Under the pieces are notes generated by a model, which was given only the letters and a program-made list of their open reading frames with translations, did not search any database and was not told the origin of the DNA. A stretch of 64,000 bases of DNA from a bacterium. GTDB taxonomy: Bacteria > T1Sed10-126. How positions within the stretch are numbered: position 1 is the stretch's first letter; each line of letters starts with the position of its first letter. This document shows positions 14,150 to 22,251 of this stretch, piece after piece. Where the stretch lies: assembly GCA_003554945.1 (NCBI GenBank), contig PWHN01000083.1:1-64000 (forward strand), read 5' to 3'. The position numbers and the translations under genes are program-made.

Positions 14150-16005
14150 TTGCGTAACACCGCCTCGAAGTTACAGACCTCGTAGCATTGACCGCATTTT
14201 ATACACTCGTTCTGATCTATTTCATGTGGTTCCTGTGACTCACCGCTGATACAGTCGACGGGACAGACACGAGCGCAGGCTCCACAGCCAACACAGGGGT
14301 CTGCTTCAATCAGATAAGTCACCAGGTAGCGACAGGCGCCAGCGGGACACTCCTGCTCCTCAATGTGTCGGCGATACTCTTCTTCAAAGTAATCAAGTGT
14401 GCTGACAACGGGATTGGGAGCGGCCTGGCCGAGACCGCAGAGCGAAGCTTTCTGTTCCAGTTCACTCAGGCGGCGCAACAGATCAATATCTTCTTCCTTA
14501 CCGGCACCGCGGGTAATTCGTTCCAGTATCTCCAGCAGGCGGGTATTCCCCTCCCGACAGGGCGTGCATTTACCGCAGGATTCCTCACGGGAAAATTCAA
14601 TGAAGTATTTGGCCAGATCAACCATACAGGTCTCCTCGTCCATGACAATCATTCCGCCACTGCCCATGATACTGCCCTTCTCCGCCAGTGATTCAAAATC
14701 GACCTTTACGTCCAGCTCATCAGCGGGAATACAACCGCCCGCCGGGCCGCCTGTTTGTACAGCCTTTAGTTTTTTACCCCCGGGTACACCTCCACCGATT
14801 TCATTAACCACTTCTTCCAGGCTAATGCCCATCGGCACTTCAACCAGACCAGTGTTTACCACATCGCCGGCCAGAGCAAAAACCTTTGTTCCGGGACTGT
14901 TTTCTGTGCCAATATCTGAATACCAATCGGCGCCTCGATTGATAATATCGGGCACATTGGCAAGCGTTTCGACGTTATTTATTACGGTCGGTCTATCCCA
15001 GAGGCCAGACTGAGAAGGATAAGGTGGCCGCGGGCGGGGCATACCCCGCTTCCCTTCAATCGAATGTAGCAGAGCCGTCTCCTCGCCACAGACAAAAGCT
15101 CCGGCACCGCGTCGAATGTCAATATCAAGATCAAGACCACTGTCCAGTATGTTTTTACCGAGAAAACCCTGTTCACGCAGATTTTCTACCGCTTTTTCAA
15201 GCCTTTTTATAGCCAGTGGATATTCAATTCGAATGTAAACAAAACCCTGGCTGGCACCAACTGCATAAGCACCGATAATCATTCCTTCCAGAACACGATA
15301 AGGATCACCCTCAATTAGACTGCGATCCATAAAAGCGCCGGGGTCGCCCTCGTCGCAGTTGGCAACTATAAATTTTTCCTCCGCCTGCTGGCTCAGTGTA
15401 AATTTCCATTTCTGGCCGGTCGGGTAGCCAGCGCCGCCGCGGCCCCGCAAATTAGAAGCCAGTATCTGGTCACAGACCTGCTCGGGCGTCATCTCCGCAA
15501 GAACTTTCTGCAAAGCTTTGAGCCCTCCAGCACGACGATAATCACCTAAACTATCCGGCCTGATATAGCCACAATTATCCAGAACAAGTCTTTTTTGACT
15601 CGAATAAAAAGAAATTTCATTTTCTCGAAGAACTCGCTGTCCACTAACATCCTCATAACAAAGGTCTTCTATGACTTCTCCCTGCGCCAGAGTTTTGTCA
15701 ATAATCGTCTCGACGTCCTCAACAGTAACATTTGTATAAAGAATACCGACCGGATCAATTCGAACAAGTGGACCCTGTTCACAAAAACCGGGACAACCGG
15801 TAAGATCTAAACTTAATCCTTCATTTTCTACCTTCTCATCCTCCAGGACAACCTCAGCCGGCAAATCAACCGCCGACAGTCTCTCTTCGAATTCCTCGTA
15901 AATATCCAGGGCGCCAGCGGAGACACAGGGGGTGCCGGCACATACAATTACGCGTGCTTTTTCCGTACCCGGATTGCTGGTCAACGTTTTGGCCTGTTCA
16001 GTCAA
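14146..16005 (-). CDS. hydB: [FeFe] hydrogenase NuoF-like flavoprotein subunit (HydB/HndC type)
   Basis: A 619-aa subunit with an N-terminal thioredoxin-like 2Fe-2S domain (VCAGTPC, then TGCPGFC), the FMN/NAD(H)-binding NuoF core (GRGGAGYPTGQKW, the NAD/FMN glycine-rich motif; GAYICGEETAL-like GAFVCGEETAL) and SCGKCTPCREG for a 4Fe-4S cluster. Two more ferredoxin 4Fe-4S motifs lie at the C terminus (CVGCGACARVCP and CIKCGQCYEVC). This long form is the HydB type of multimeric hydrogenases rather than complex I NuoF. The start is a TTG at 16005 preceded by AGGGGA. It is the first gene of the operon; its stop overlaps the hydA start by 4 nt. Confidence 0.94.
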   Translation of the reverse strand: MTEQAKTLTSNPGTEKARVIVCAGTPCVSAGALDIYEEFEERLSAVDLPAEVVLEDEKVENEGLSLDLTGCPGFCEQGPLVRIDPVGILYTNVTVEDVETIIDKTLAQGEVIEDLCYEDVSGQRVLRENEISFYSSQKRLVLDNCGYIRPDSLGDYRRAGGLKALQKVLAEMTPEQVCDQILASNLRGRGGAGYPTGQKWKFTLSQQAEEKFIVANCDEGDPGAFMDRSLIEGDPYRVLEGMIIGAYAVGASQGFVYIRIEYPLAIKRLEKAVENLREQGFLGKNILDSGLDLDIDIRRGAGAFVCGEETALLHSIEGKRGMPRPRPPYPSQSGLWDRPTVINNVETLANVPDIINRGADWYSDIGTENSPGTKVFALAGDVVNTGLVEVPMGISLEEVVNEIGGGVPGGKKLKAVQTGGPAGGCIPADELDVKVDFESLAEKGSIMGSGGMIVMDEETCMVDLAKYFIEFSREESCGKCTPCREGNTRLLEILERITRGAGKEEDIDLLRRLSELEQKASLCGLGQAAPNPVVSTLDYFEEEYRRHIEEQECPAGACRYLVTYLIEADPCVGCGACARVCPVDCISGESQEPHEIDQNECIKCGQCYEVCNFEAVLRK

Positions 16006-16029
16006 AGGAATCGGTCCCCTTTAGTCGTT

Positions 16030-16342
16030 ACATAAATTGAGTTTGTATTTGTTTAACGTGGTCCTGACAAAATATCTCGCGTTTCGTCATTCTGGGCGAG
16101 CAACCATAGGGAGCGCGACCCGGAATCCATGTTGAATTTAAACGGGTATAGCTCAAACCCGTAAAAATGGATTGCGGGTCGTAGCCCGCAATGACGAACG
16201 TTGGATCAAACCCTGAAATGTCATTCGTATTCTGAGCCATCATCTTCCAACAATGACGCCAGAAGTGCTAAACAGATACGTGATTTCTTACAAATTGACG
16301 AAAAGTATAACACTCCAGATCAAAAAACAAAAGTAGAAGGAA
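16030..16342. repeat. Intergenic stretch with two palindromes of the GTCATT...AATCCA family
   Basis: 16086-16129 is a GTCATT unit with stem CTGGG/ACCCGG-like arms and a longer loop. 16168-16195 is an inverted copy with a GCGGG/CCCGC stem. It is upstream of hydB and downstream of the HydG-like gene. No gene or clear promoter was identified. Confidence 0.7.
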
Positions 16343-17806
16343 CTAAAAATAGAGGTCTCTTTCCCCGGCTGCTATTCTATCATGATATTCCTTGAGACGC
16401 GGGTAGGAATCAGGCAACTCGCGACGTACTTCTTCCAGTTCTTGTTTGAGCAGTTTCTCACCGCGACGACGAGTTTCCTCCGAGGCAAAATCATCCAACC
16501 ACTCGCGGAAAGTCAGAATTGCGTTCAACTTACAGTAGTTGGCCTCTTTGCCCTCGCGCAACAGCTCCATGATACACTCGCCGGTGCGCCCACAGCGGTA
16601 GCCGGCAGTACAGAAAGAGGTGATATAACCACGCTCGGCCATGTCACTTACAAACTCGTCCAGGCTGCGTGTGTCACCAAGCAGAAACTGCTGGCGCTCC
16701 TTAGCCTGTTCTACGGTATATTCGCTATAAGTGCCAATTCCAATCCGGGTTGAAGCATCGGTCTGCGTGCAGCCAAGCTCCACCACATCATCGCGCAGTT
16801 CCGCCGGTTCGCGGGCCGTAATGATCAAGCCCGTGTAGGGGACAGCCAGACGGAGCACAGTAACTATTCGCTTCAGTTCTGCGTCGCTGACGGCATATTC
16901 GGACTGTTCGGACAGCGGAGCTCCGTAGGCCGGCTCCAGCCGGGGAAACGAAATCGTGTGAGGACCAACTCCAAACCGGGCCTCAAGCTCACGCGCGTGC
17001 AGAAGCAGGCTCATGACTTCAAACCGCCAGTCGTAAAGACCAAACAGCGCTCCAATCCCGACGTCGTCAATCCCCGCCTCAAAAGCACGATGCATAGAAT
17101 AAAGCCGCCAGTTATAATTCGACTTCAACGTTTCGTCGGGATGTGCTTTTTCGTAAGTTGGACGGTGATAGGTCTCCTGAAAGACCTGGTAGGTTCCAAT
17201 CCCAACTTCCTTAAGTTGCCGCAGCTCTTCAATCTGTAACGGTGGAGCGTTAACATTTACCCGACGAATAACACCCGGAGAAGTATTAACATCATAAATC
17301 GTTTCAATCGTATCAACCATGTAGTCAATACCGGTGCGCGGCGCTTCGCCATAAACCACAATCAGTCGTTTGTGGCCAATTTCACCGGCCAGCTCCCGGG
17401 TCTCTTCACGCACCTCTCGCGGCGATAAAATCTGGCGGTCAAGCTCTTCGTTATCACGACGGAAGCCACAGTAGCGGCAATTGTTAACGCAGAGATTATT
17501 CAAATAAAGAGGAGCGAAAGTAACGATCCGATTGTCGTAAACCTTCTTTTTTACCTGCGCTGCCGTCTGCTCCATGCGCCGGACCAGTTCGGGGTCACGC
17601 AGATTAATCAAAACTGCCGTCTCCTCGGGCGTCAGCGTCTCAACAGCCAGCGCTTTATCCAGTATATCCTCGACCTGTTCGGGGGGCGCTTGTTCTCCAG
17701 TTTCGAGCGCTCGGATGATACGCCCAGAATCAATAAAATTCTCGCCGTTCTCCATGTAAGTCTCGTAACCGCGGGAGCGGATTCGATTTTTTATCCAGGT
17801 CGACAT
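16343..17806 (-). CDS. hydG: HydG-like radical SAM tyrosine lyase (H-cluster maturation) with altered C-terminal cysteine motif
   Basis: A 487-aa protein of the HydG/ThiH family. The radical-SAM cluster motif is C-x3-C-x2-C (Cys106, 110, 113). HydG makes the Fe-CO/CN synthon for the H-cluster from tyrosine. Sequence such as YQVFQETYHRPTYEKAHP, DDVGIGALFGLYDWR and LNAILTFREWLDDFAS agrees with HydG, and it sits beside hydF and the hydrogenase operon. The oddity is the C-terminal cluster site. HydG usually has C-x2-C-x22-C; here Cys399 and Cys425 fit, but the middle position is Gly402, and extra cysteines stand at 405 and 411. ATG 17806 has AAAGGAG upstream; the longer frame to 17917 only overlaps hydF. 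Confidence 0.85.
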   Translation of the reverse strand: MSTWIKNRIRSRGYETYMENGENFIDSGRIIRALETGEQAPPEQVEDILDKALAVETLTPEETAVLINLRDPELVRRMEQTAAQVKKKVYDNRIVTFAPLYLNNLCVNNCRYCGFRRDNEELDRQILSPREVREETRELAGEIGHKRLIVVYGEAPRTGIDYMVDTIETIYDVNTSPGVIRRVNVNAPPLQIEELRQLKEVGIGTYQVFQETYHRPTYEKAHPDETLKSNYNWRLYSMHRAFEAGIDDVGIGALFGLYDWRFEVMSLLLHARELEARFGVGPHTISFPRLEPAYGAPLSEQSEYAVSDAELKRIVTVLRLAVPYTGLIITAREPAELRDDVVELGCTQTDASTRIGIGTYSEYTVEQAKERQQFLLGDTRSLDEFVSDMAERGYITSFCTAGYRCGRTGECIMELLREGKEANYCKLNAILTFREWLDDFASEETRRRGEKLLKQELEEVRRELPDSYPRLKEYHDRIAAGERDLYF

Positions 17807-17807
17807 A

Positions 17808-19040
17808 TTAATAATTAACTCCTTTTTCAAAAGGTTCAAGCGCTCGCCCCAGCAGGTCGTGCAGACGGGCGATACAGAGGCCGTAGTTGGTAATAGGCGT
17901 GCCACTCTCCCGGGCACGCTGCAGCCGATAAAGCATCCGACGGCGGTTAATCATGCAACCACCACAGTGGATAATTATATCGTATTTTTTCAGTTCACGG
18001 GGAAAATCACGGCCGGAATAAACGTCATAATTCAGTTTAGCACCAACAAATTCATTCAACCAGGCGGGGATTTTCTCGCGACCGATGTCCCCTTCAATCG
18101 GATGATGGCTACAGGCTTCCGCAATTAAGACATTAGCCCCGGGCTGCAGTTTCTCGAGCTGCTGCGCGCCGGCAATCAATTCTCTCAAATTACCTTTTCG
18201 GCGGGCAAACAAAATAGAGAATGTGGTAAAAGGGATATCAACAGGTGTCTGGTTGCCAACCAGCTCTACCGATTGCGAGTCACAGACCACCAGTTCAGGG
18301 CTCACTCCAATCCGTTCAAGAATTTCTTTGTAGCCGTTGTCTTTAACGGTTAAAACTGCCGCCTCGTTGTCCAGAGCATTACGAATCGTTTGTACCTGGG
18401 GCAGAATTAGCCGTCCTTTTGGCGCCTCCAGGTCAATTGGAACAACCAGCAGAATTAGTCCGCCCGGGAAGATCAAATCACCAATTAGAGTGGGTGGATC
18501 TAAAAAATCCTCGGGGCAGATTTCAATCAACTGTCGTTTAAATTGATCAACGTAATCTGTCTCTCCGCGTTCGGCAAGGCTGGAGACGTAAATGACCTCC
18601 TGCTCACTTTTTTTCTCAAGTTTCTGTTGAAAATCAGGCTCAGGGGACTCGTGATCAATTTTATTAACTACCAGTAGATAGGGGACCTCATGCTGCTCGA
18701 ACTCCTCAAGCAGCTCTTCCTCAAAGTCTCCCCAGGAATTAGGTTCAAGAACTAACACAGCCACATCAACCCCGGCCAGGGTATGACGCGCTTTGGCAAT
18801 CCGTTCGCCGGCCAGAGTCGAGTCGTCGTCAAGACCACCGGTGTCAAAAAACACCAATGGGCCAAGAGGCTGCAGCTCCATCTGCTTCTCAACGACGTCA
18901 GTCGTCGTGCCCGGCTGTTTTGAGGTGATGGAAACATCCTGACCGGCAACCATGTTGAGAAAGGTCGATTTGCCAACATTAGTACGACCGAAAATACCAA
19001 CGTGCAGACGGCTGGAGCGCGGGGTTTTGTTTAAACTCAT
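17808..19040 (-). CDS. hydF: [FeFe] hydrogenase maturation GTPase HydF
   Basis: A 410-aa scaffold/GTPase for H-cluster assembly. The N-terminal Ras-like GTPase has GRTNVGKST (P-loop), PGTTTD (switch), DTGG and NKID. A dimerisation domain follows. The C-terminal cluster domain has CSHH (about 300) and HCGGC (about 355), the CxH...HCxxC ligands for a 4Fe-4S cluster. I chose ATG 19040 because it overlaps the upstream stop by 4 nt, like other genes here; a TTG five codons earlier is possible. HydG-like follows after 1 nt. HydE, the third maturase, is not in this window. Confidence 0.94.
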   Translation of the reverse strand: MSLNKTPRSSRLHVGIFGRTNVGKSTFLNMVAGQDVSITSKQPGTTTDVVEKQMELQPLGPLVFFDTGGLDDDSTLAGERIAKARHTLAGVDVAVLVLEPNSWGDFEEELLEEFEQHEVPYLLVVNKIDHESPEPDFQQKLEKKSEQEVIYVSSLAERGETDYVDQFKRQLIEICPEDFLDPPTLIGDLIFPGGLILLVVPIDLEAPKGRLILPQVQTIRNALDNEAAVLTVKDNGYKEILERIGVSPELVVCDSQSVELVGNQTPVDIPFTTFSILFARRKGNLRELIAGAQQLEKLQPGANVLIAEACSHHPIEGDIGREKIPAWLNEFVGAKLNYDVYSGRDFPRELKKYDIIIHCGGCMINRRRMLYRLQRARESGTPITNYGLCIARLHDLLGRALEPFEKGVNY

Positions 19041-19624
19041 CGAGCTCCCCCCCAAAGCTCAGAAGGGGCTGGCTCACTCTTTAGCCGTAACTGGAGCCCG
19101 GAACCGTCAAGCTCCAGGTGCTCAATTTTTGTTTGATCACCAGTTCGCTCCGCCAGCAGATCGGACAAGTCGATAAATTTAAGCAGCCAACCGAACGGCA
19201 GCAGTCCCACCTGAAAACTGTCAGTATGAAGATTAAGCTCACCCGGCTGCCAACGTAATCGGCCGGAGTAACTGAGTCGGTAATAAAGTCCCAACCGGTC
19301 ACGGAACACTGCCTGCAGATCAATGTTGTCATCGGCAGAAGCAAGGTGGAGGTCCTTAAATTTAACCGCTCCCAGGTCATACGCCGGCAAAAACTGGTCA
19401 GCAAAATAAGAGACCTGGCGGGGGGACAGGGTAAGTTCCAGCTCCCCACCCTCGTGCTGAAGCGCCTTCCGCAGAGTTTCGTAATAAGCGTCCAGTTCAT
19501 CGCCTTCGAGTTCTGTCGCTGGCAACTGCGGCCGGCGAAAGTTAACTGCCAGCAGCAATATAAGCAGCAATAGAGCCAGCCCGGTAAGAAGTAAAGAAAT
19601 CGCAGCCCGAAATAACAATTTCAT
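19037..19624 (-). CDS. Membrane-anchored uncharacterised protein (YpmS/DUF2140-like?)
   Basis: A 195-aa protein with one N-terminal membrane helix (residues 4-27) and an extracytoplasmic domain. The pattern ELELTLSPRQVSYFADQFL...YYRLSYSGRLRWQPGELNLHTDSFQVGLLPFGWLL recalls YpmS-like lipid-binding-fold proteins, but the match is only by eye. It is the first gene of the hydF-hydG set, overlapping hydF by 4 nt. Whether that reflects function or chance is unknown. Confidence 0.6.
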   Translation of the reverse strand: MKLLFRAAISLLLTGLALLLLILLLAVNFRRPQLPATELEGDELDAYYETLRKALQHEGGELELTLSPRQVSYFADQFLPAYDLGAVKFKDLHLASADDNIDLQAVFRDRLGLYYRLSYSGRLRWQPGELNLHTDSFQVGLLPFGWLLKFIDLSDLLAERTGDQTKIEHLELDGSGLQLRLKSEPAPSELWGGAR

Positions 19625-19659
19625 TTTTTCACCTAAAAATATAGATTTAGTCTCCTACA

Positions 19660-19790
19660 AAAACTTTCCCCTCTTGAAGGAGGGAAAACAAATGGAGGTG
19701 AATCAATGATTCAAAACCATTCCCCTCCCCTTAGTCCCCTCCCTCCAGGGGAGGGGAGATGCTCTGGGCGAGAATCCAAAATCCTTTTTT
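19660..19790. repeat. CCCCTC...GAGGGG dispersed palindromes
   Basis: Copies of the GGGAGAGGG family (CCCCTCTTGAAGGAGGG, CCCCTCCCCTTAGTCCCCTCCCTCCAGGGG) occupy the gap between cfa and the YpmS-like gene. No gene is seen in 19625-19843. Confidence 0.75.
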
Positions 19791-19843
19791 TCTCCCTCCG
19801 GGGGAGAAGACACTTTTTGCAGTGGACTCATAGATTGGTAAAA

Positions 19844-20962
19844 CTAACGAACGCTCTGGTAATCGCGGCGCGGGGTGTTGCGGGGCGAAAAGACAATTTG
19901 CCACAACTGGTTGCGGCGGGCCCGGAATGAAGCGGCAGAAATCGCGAGATAATATTTCCACATACGATAAAATTTTTGAGTGTAGTTTTCTTTCAATTGG
20001 GGCCAGGCCGCTTCAAAGTTATCCCGCCAGGCGTTAAGCGTCTTCGCGTAGTCGGGCCCAAAGTTGTGCCAGTCCTCGAGCACAAAAAGTCCCTCGGCCG
20101 CCTCCGAAATCTGCGGCGGCGAGGGCAGCATACCGTTGGGAAAAATATACTTGTGTATCCAGGGGTCTGTAGCTTCTGTCGAGACGTTGGTACCAATAGT
20201 GTGCAACAGAAAAAGACCATTAGCGGTCAGACAACGCTCCGCCACTTCCATGAACTCACGGTAGTTTTTAACACCGACGTGTTCAAACATGCCAACCGAT
20301 ACAATACGATCAAATTTTTCTTCCAGATCCCGGTAGTCCTGGAACCGAACTTCAACCGGCAAATCAGCGCAGAGTCGATTACCATACTTGACCTGTTCCT
20401 CTGAGACAGTTATTCCCACGGCTTCAACGCCGTAATTTTTGGAAGCATACTCGACCAGCCCTCCCCAGCCACAGCCGATATCCAGCAGCCTCTGGCCCGG
20501 CTCCAGCTTCAGCTTGCGACAGATTAAATCAAGCTTGTCACGCTGGGCTTTCTCCAGATTATCGGCCTGTTTCCAGTAGCCACAGCTATAAATCATACGC
20601 TCGTCAAGCATCTCTTCGTAGAGGTCGTTGCCGATATCGTAATGTTTTTTGCCAACTTCTGTCGCCCGTTGCTGACTCTGAAGATTGAAAAGCTTAGCCT
20701 TGATAAAGTACCCCCAGCCTCGCCAGGAAAAATTTGCTTCATCAGCCAGACCGGCGCGAATTGAACGATAGATAACTTCTTCCAGCTCCTCACAATCCCA
20801 CTGCCCCTCCATGTAGCTTTCACCAAGTGCCAGCCGCCCCCCGCTAATTAGACGATCAAAAACTGCTTCGTCGTTAACCTGGACGTCATGCGGACGGTCA
20901 CCGTTTATCCGAACATCGATTTTATTGAGCATTTTCTCAACAACTTCGCGTGAACTGTTCAT
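19844..20962 (-). CDS. cfa: Cyclopropane-fatty-acyl-phospholipid synthase
   Basis: A 372-aa SAM-dependent methyltransferase that adds a methylene across the double bond of unsaturated phospholipid acyl chains. The N-terminal lipid-binding part is followed by KKHYDIGNDLYEEMLDERMIYSCGYW, the SAM site LLDIGCGWGGLVEYA and VGITVSEEQ. The substrate region is VSVGMFEHVGVKNYREFM, then HTIGTN...WIHKYIFPNG and the end RMWKYYLAISAASFRARR. The bicarbonate/catalytic residues around E-H-V-G and Y are present. ATG 20962 has GGGGGT about 8 nt before it; a GTG three codons upstream is an alternative. The enzyme suits membrane adaptation to salt or other stress. Confidence 0.95.
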   Translation of the reverse strand: MNSSREVVEKMLNKIDVRINGDRPHDVQVNDEAVFDRLISGGRLALGESYMEGQWDCEELEEVIYRSIRAGLADEANFSWRGWGYFIKAKLFNLQSQQRATEVGKKHYDIGNDLYEEMLDERMIYSCGYWKQADNLEKAQRDKLDLICRKLKLEPGQRLLDIGCGWGGLVEYASKNYGVEAVGITVSEEQVKYGNRLCADLPVEVRFQDYRDLEEKFDRIVSVGMFEHVGVKNYREFMEVAERCLTANGLFLLHTIGTNVSTEATDPWIHKYIFPNGMLPSPPQISEAAEGLFVLEDWHNFGPDYAKTLNAWRDNFEAAWPQLKENYTQKFYRMWKYYLAISAASFRARRNQLWQIVFSPRNTPRRDYQSVR

Positions 20963-21027
20963 ATTCCACACCCCCGGTAATATTTCTTCTATTTACCGGT
21001 TAAAAGATACCAATTCCTGGTATTTTA

Positions 21028-22230
21028 TCAAGACGGTTTTGAATGCATTGACGTGTGCGCCGGCGTGGGAAGCCCGCTGAGAGCATAGATTAGCACCAAA
21101 AAACCGAGAATATTGCAGGCTATGAGAAATCCGTAAAAATAGGTCGGGCCAAAATAGCCGTAAATAAGTCCGGCGCTGAGGTTGCCCAGGGCAGAGCCCA
21201 GTCCCCAGACCGAAGCAACCAGAAGTGCCTGTCCGGTCGAGCGAATAACAGGATCAGAGAGCTGGTCAATCGTATAAACGGCTCCAACCGAGAGACTGAC
21301 AAACATAAAAGCATGCAGTGGCTGGACAAAATAGAGCAGATGAGGCTGCGGCGCAAGGATATATATCAACCAGCGCAGAGCGGCTACCGTGGTCGAAAAG
21401 AGCAGCAAAAACCGGAAAGATATTCGTTGTTTAAAATGCACTGTCAGGTAGTATAAAGGCACCTCAAAGACGGCGGCAAGAAACCAGATATAGCCAAGTC
21501 CGCGACTACCCCCACCAATATCCGTCCAAAACCAGCCAAAAGCAACAGAGTTACCTCCAAAAGGTATACCCCAGAGTACCAGGAAGCAAAGCAGCCAGCG
21601 ATAAGTAGGTGAACCAAGAGCACGACGGAGTCCTCGAAACATTTCTTGTAATGAGACAGGGTTCATCTGCACTCCCCGGAGCAGAAAAGCCTGCAGAGCA
21701 AGCAAAAACATTGCAGCGGAAAATATCGGAAATACTACTTCCAACCCAGCCACGTGAGTGGCATTAGCGGCAATTAAATTACCAGTGATAAAACCAACCG
21801 AACCCCAGAGTCGCTTGTTACCAAACTCTCCCTCACGGTCGGTAAGCGTCTCTGTATGTACCACCGCTGCGTTGACCAGCGGCTCAATTGCTGACTGAAG
21901 AGTATAAACGAGAGGCACCAGAAGAAAATACCAGGCGGCTGAAATCCGCTGCCACATGACCAGCGAAACTACCGTCGCACCCAGGGAAGCGAGCTGAATG
22001 AGCAACACCGGACGACCCAGCAGATCTGCCAACGTCCCCCAGAGTGGCTGCATGAGCATGACGCTCAACGGGGCCAGCAGCGCCGCCACTCCGGCCGCCG
22101 GTTCGGACATACCGCGGCTTTCTCGCAGGAAAACAAACAGATAAGGCAGCAACACCCCAATACCCAGGAAAAAGAAAAAATAGAGGCCGTAGAAAGCCAA
22201 ATTATAGCGGCGGGCAGTTTTAGGATTCAT
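21028..22230 (-). CDS. MFS transporter, MFS_1-like / 3-phenylpropionate transporter group
   Basis: A 400-aa carrier with 12 predicted helices. FYGLYFFFFLGIGVLLPYL at the N terminus, PLWGTLADLLGRP after helix 2 (motif A) and KRLWGSVGFITGN in helix 5 are characteristic of the HcaT/LacY-like MFS_1 group. Substrate unknown. It lies between cfa and the large activase gene, 21 nt from the latter's stop, so it may be cotranscribed with it. Confidence 0.82.
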   Translation of the reverse strand: MNPKTARRYNLAFYGLYFFFFLGIGVLLPYLFVFLRESRGMSEPAAGVAALLAPLSVMLMQPLWGTLADLLGRPVLLIQLASLGATVVSLVMWQRISAAWYFLLVPLVYTLQSAIEPLVNAAVVHTETLTDREGEFGNKRLWGSVGFITGNLIAANATHVAGLEVVFPIFSAAMFLLALQAFLLRGVQMNPVSLQEMFRGLRRALGSPTYRWLLCFLVLWGIPFGGNSVAFGWFWTDIGGGSRGLGYIWFLAAVFEVPLYYLTVHFKQRISFRFLLLFSTTVAALRWLIYILAPQPHLLYFVQPLHAFMFVSLSVGAVYTIDQLSDPVIRSTGQALLVASVWGLGSALGNLSAGLIYGYFGPTYFYGFLIACNILGFLVLIYALSGLPTPAHTSMHSKPS

Positions 22231-22251
22231 CGTGGAAACTCTCCGTCAGGC

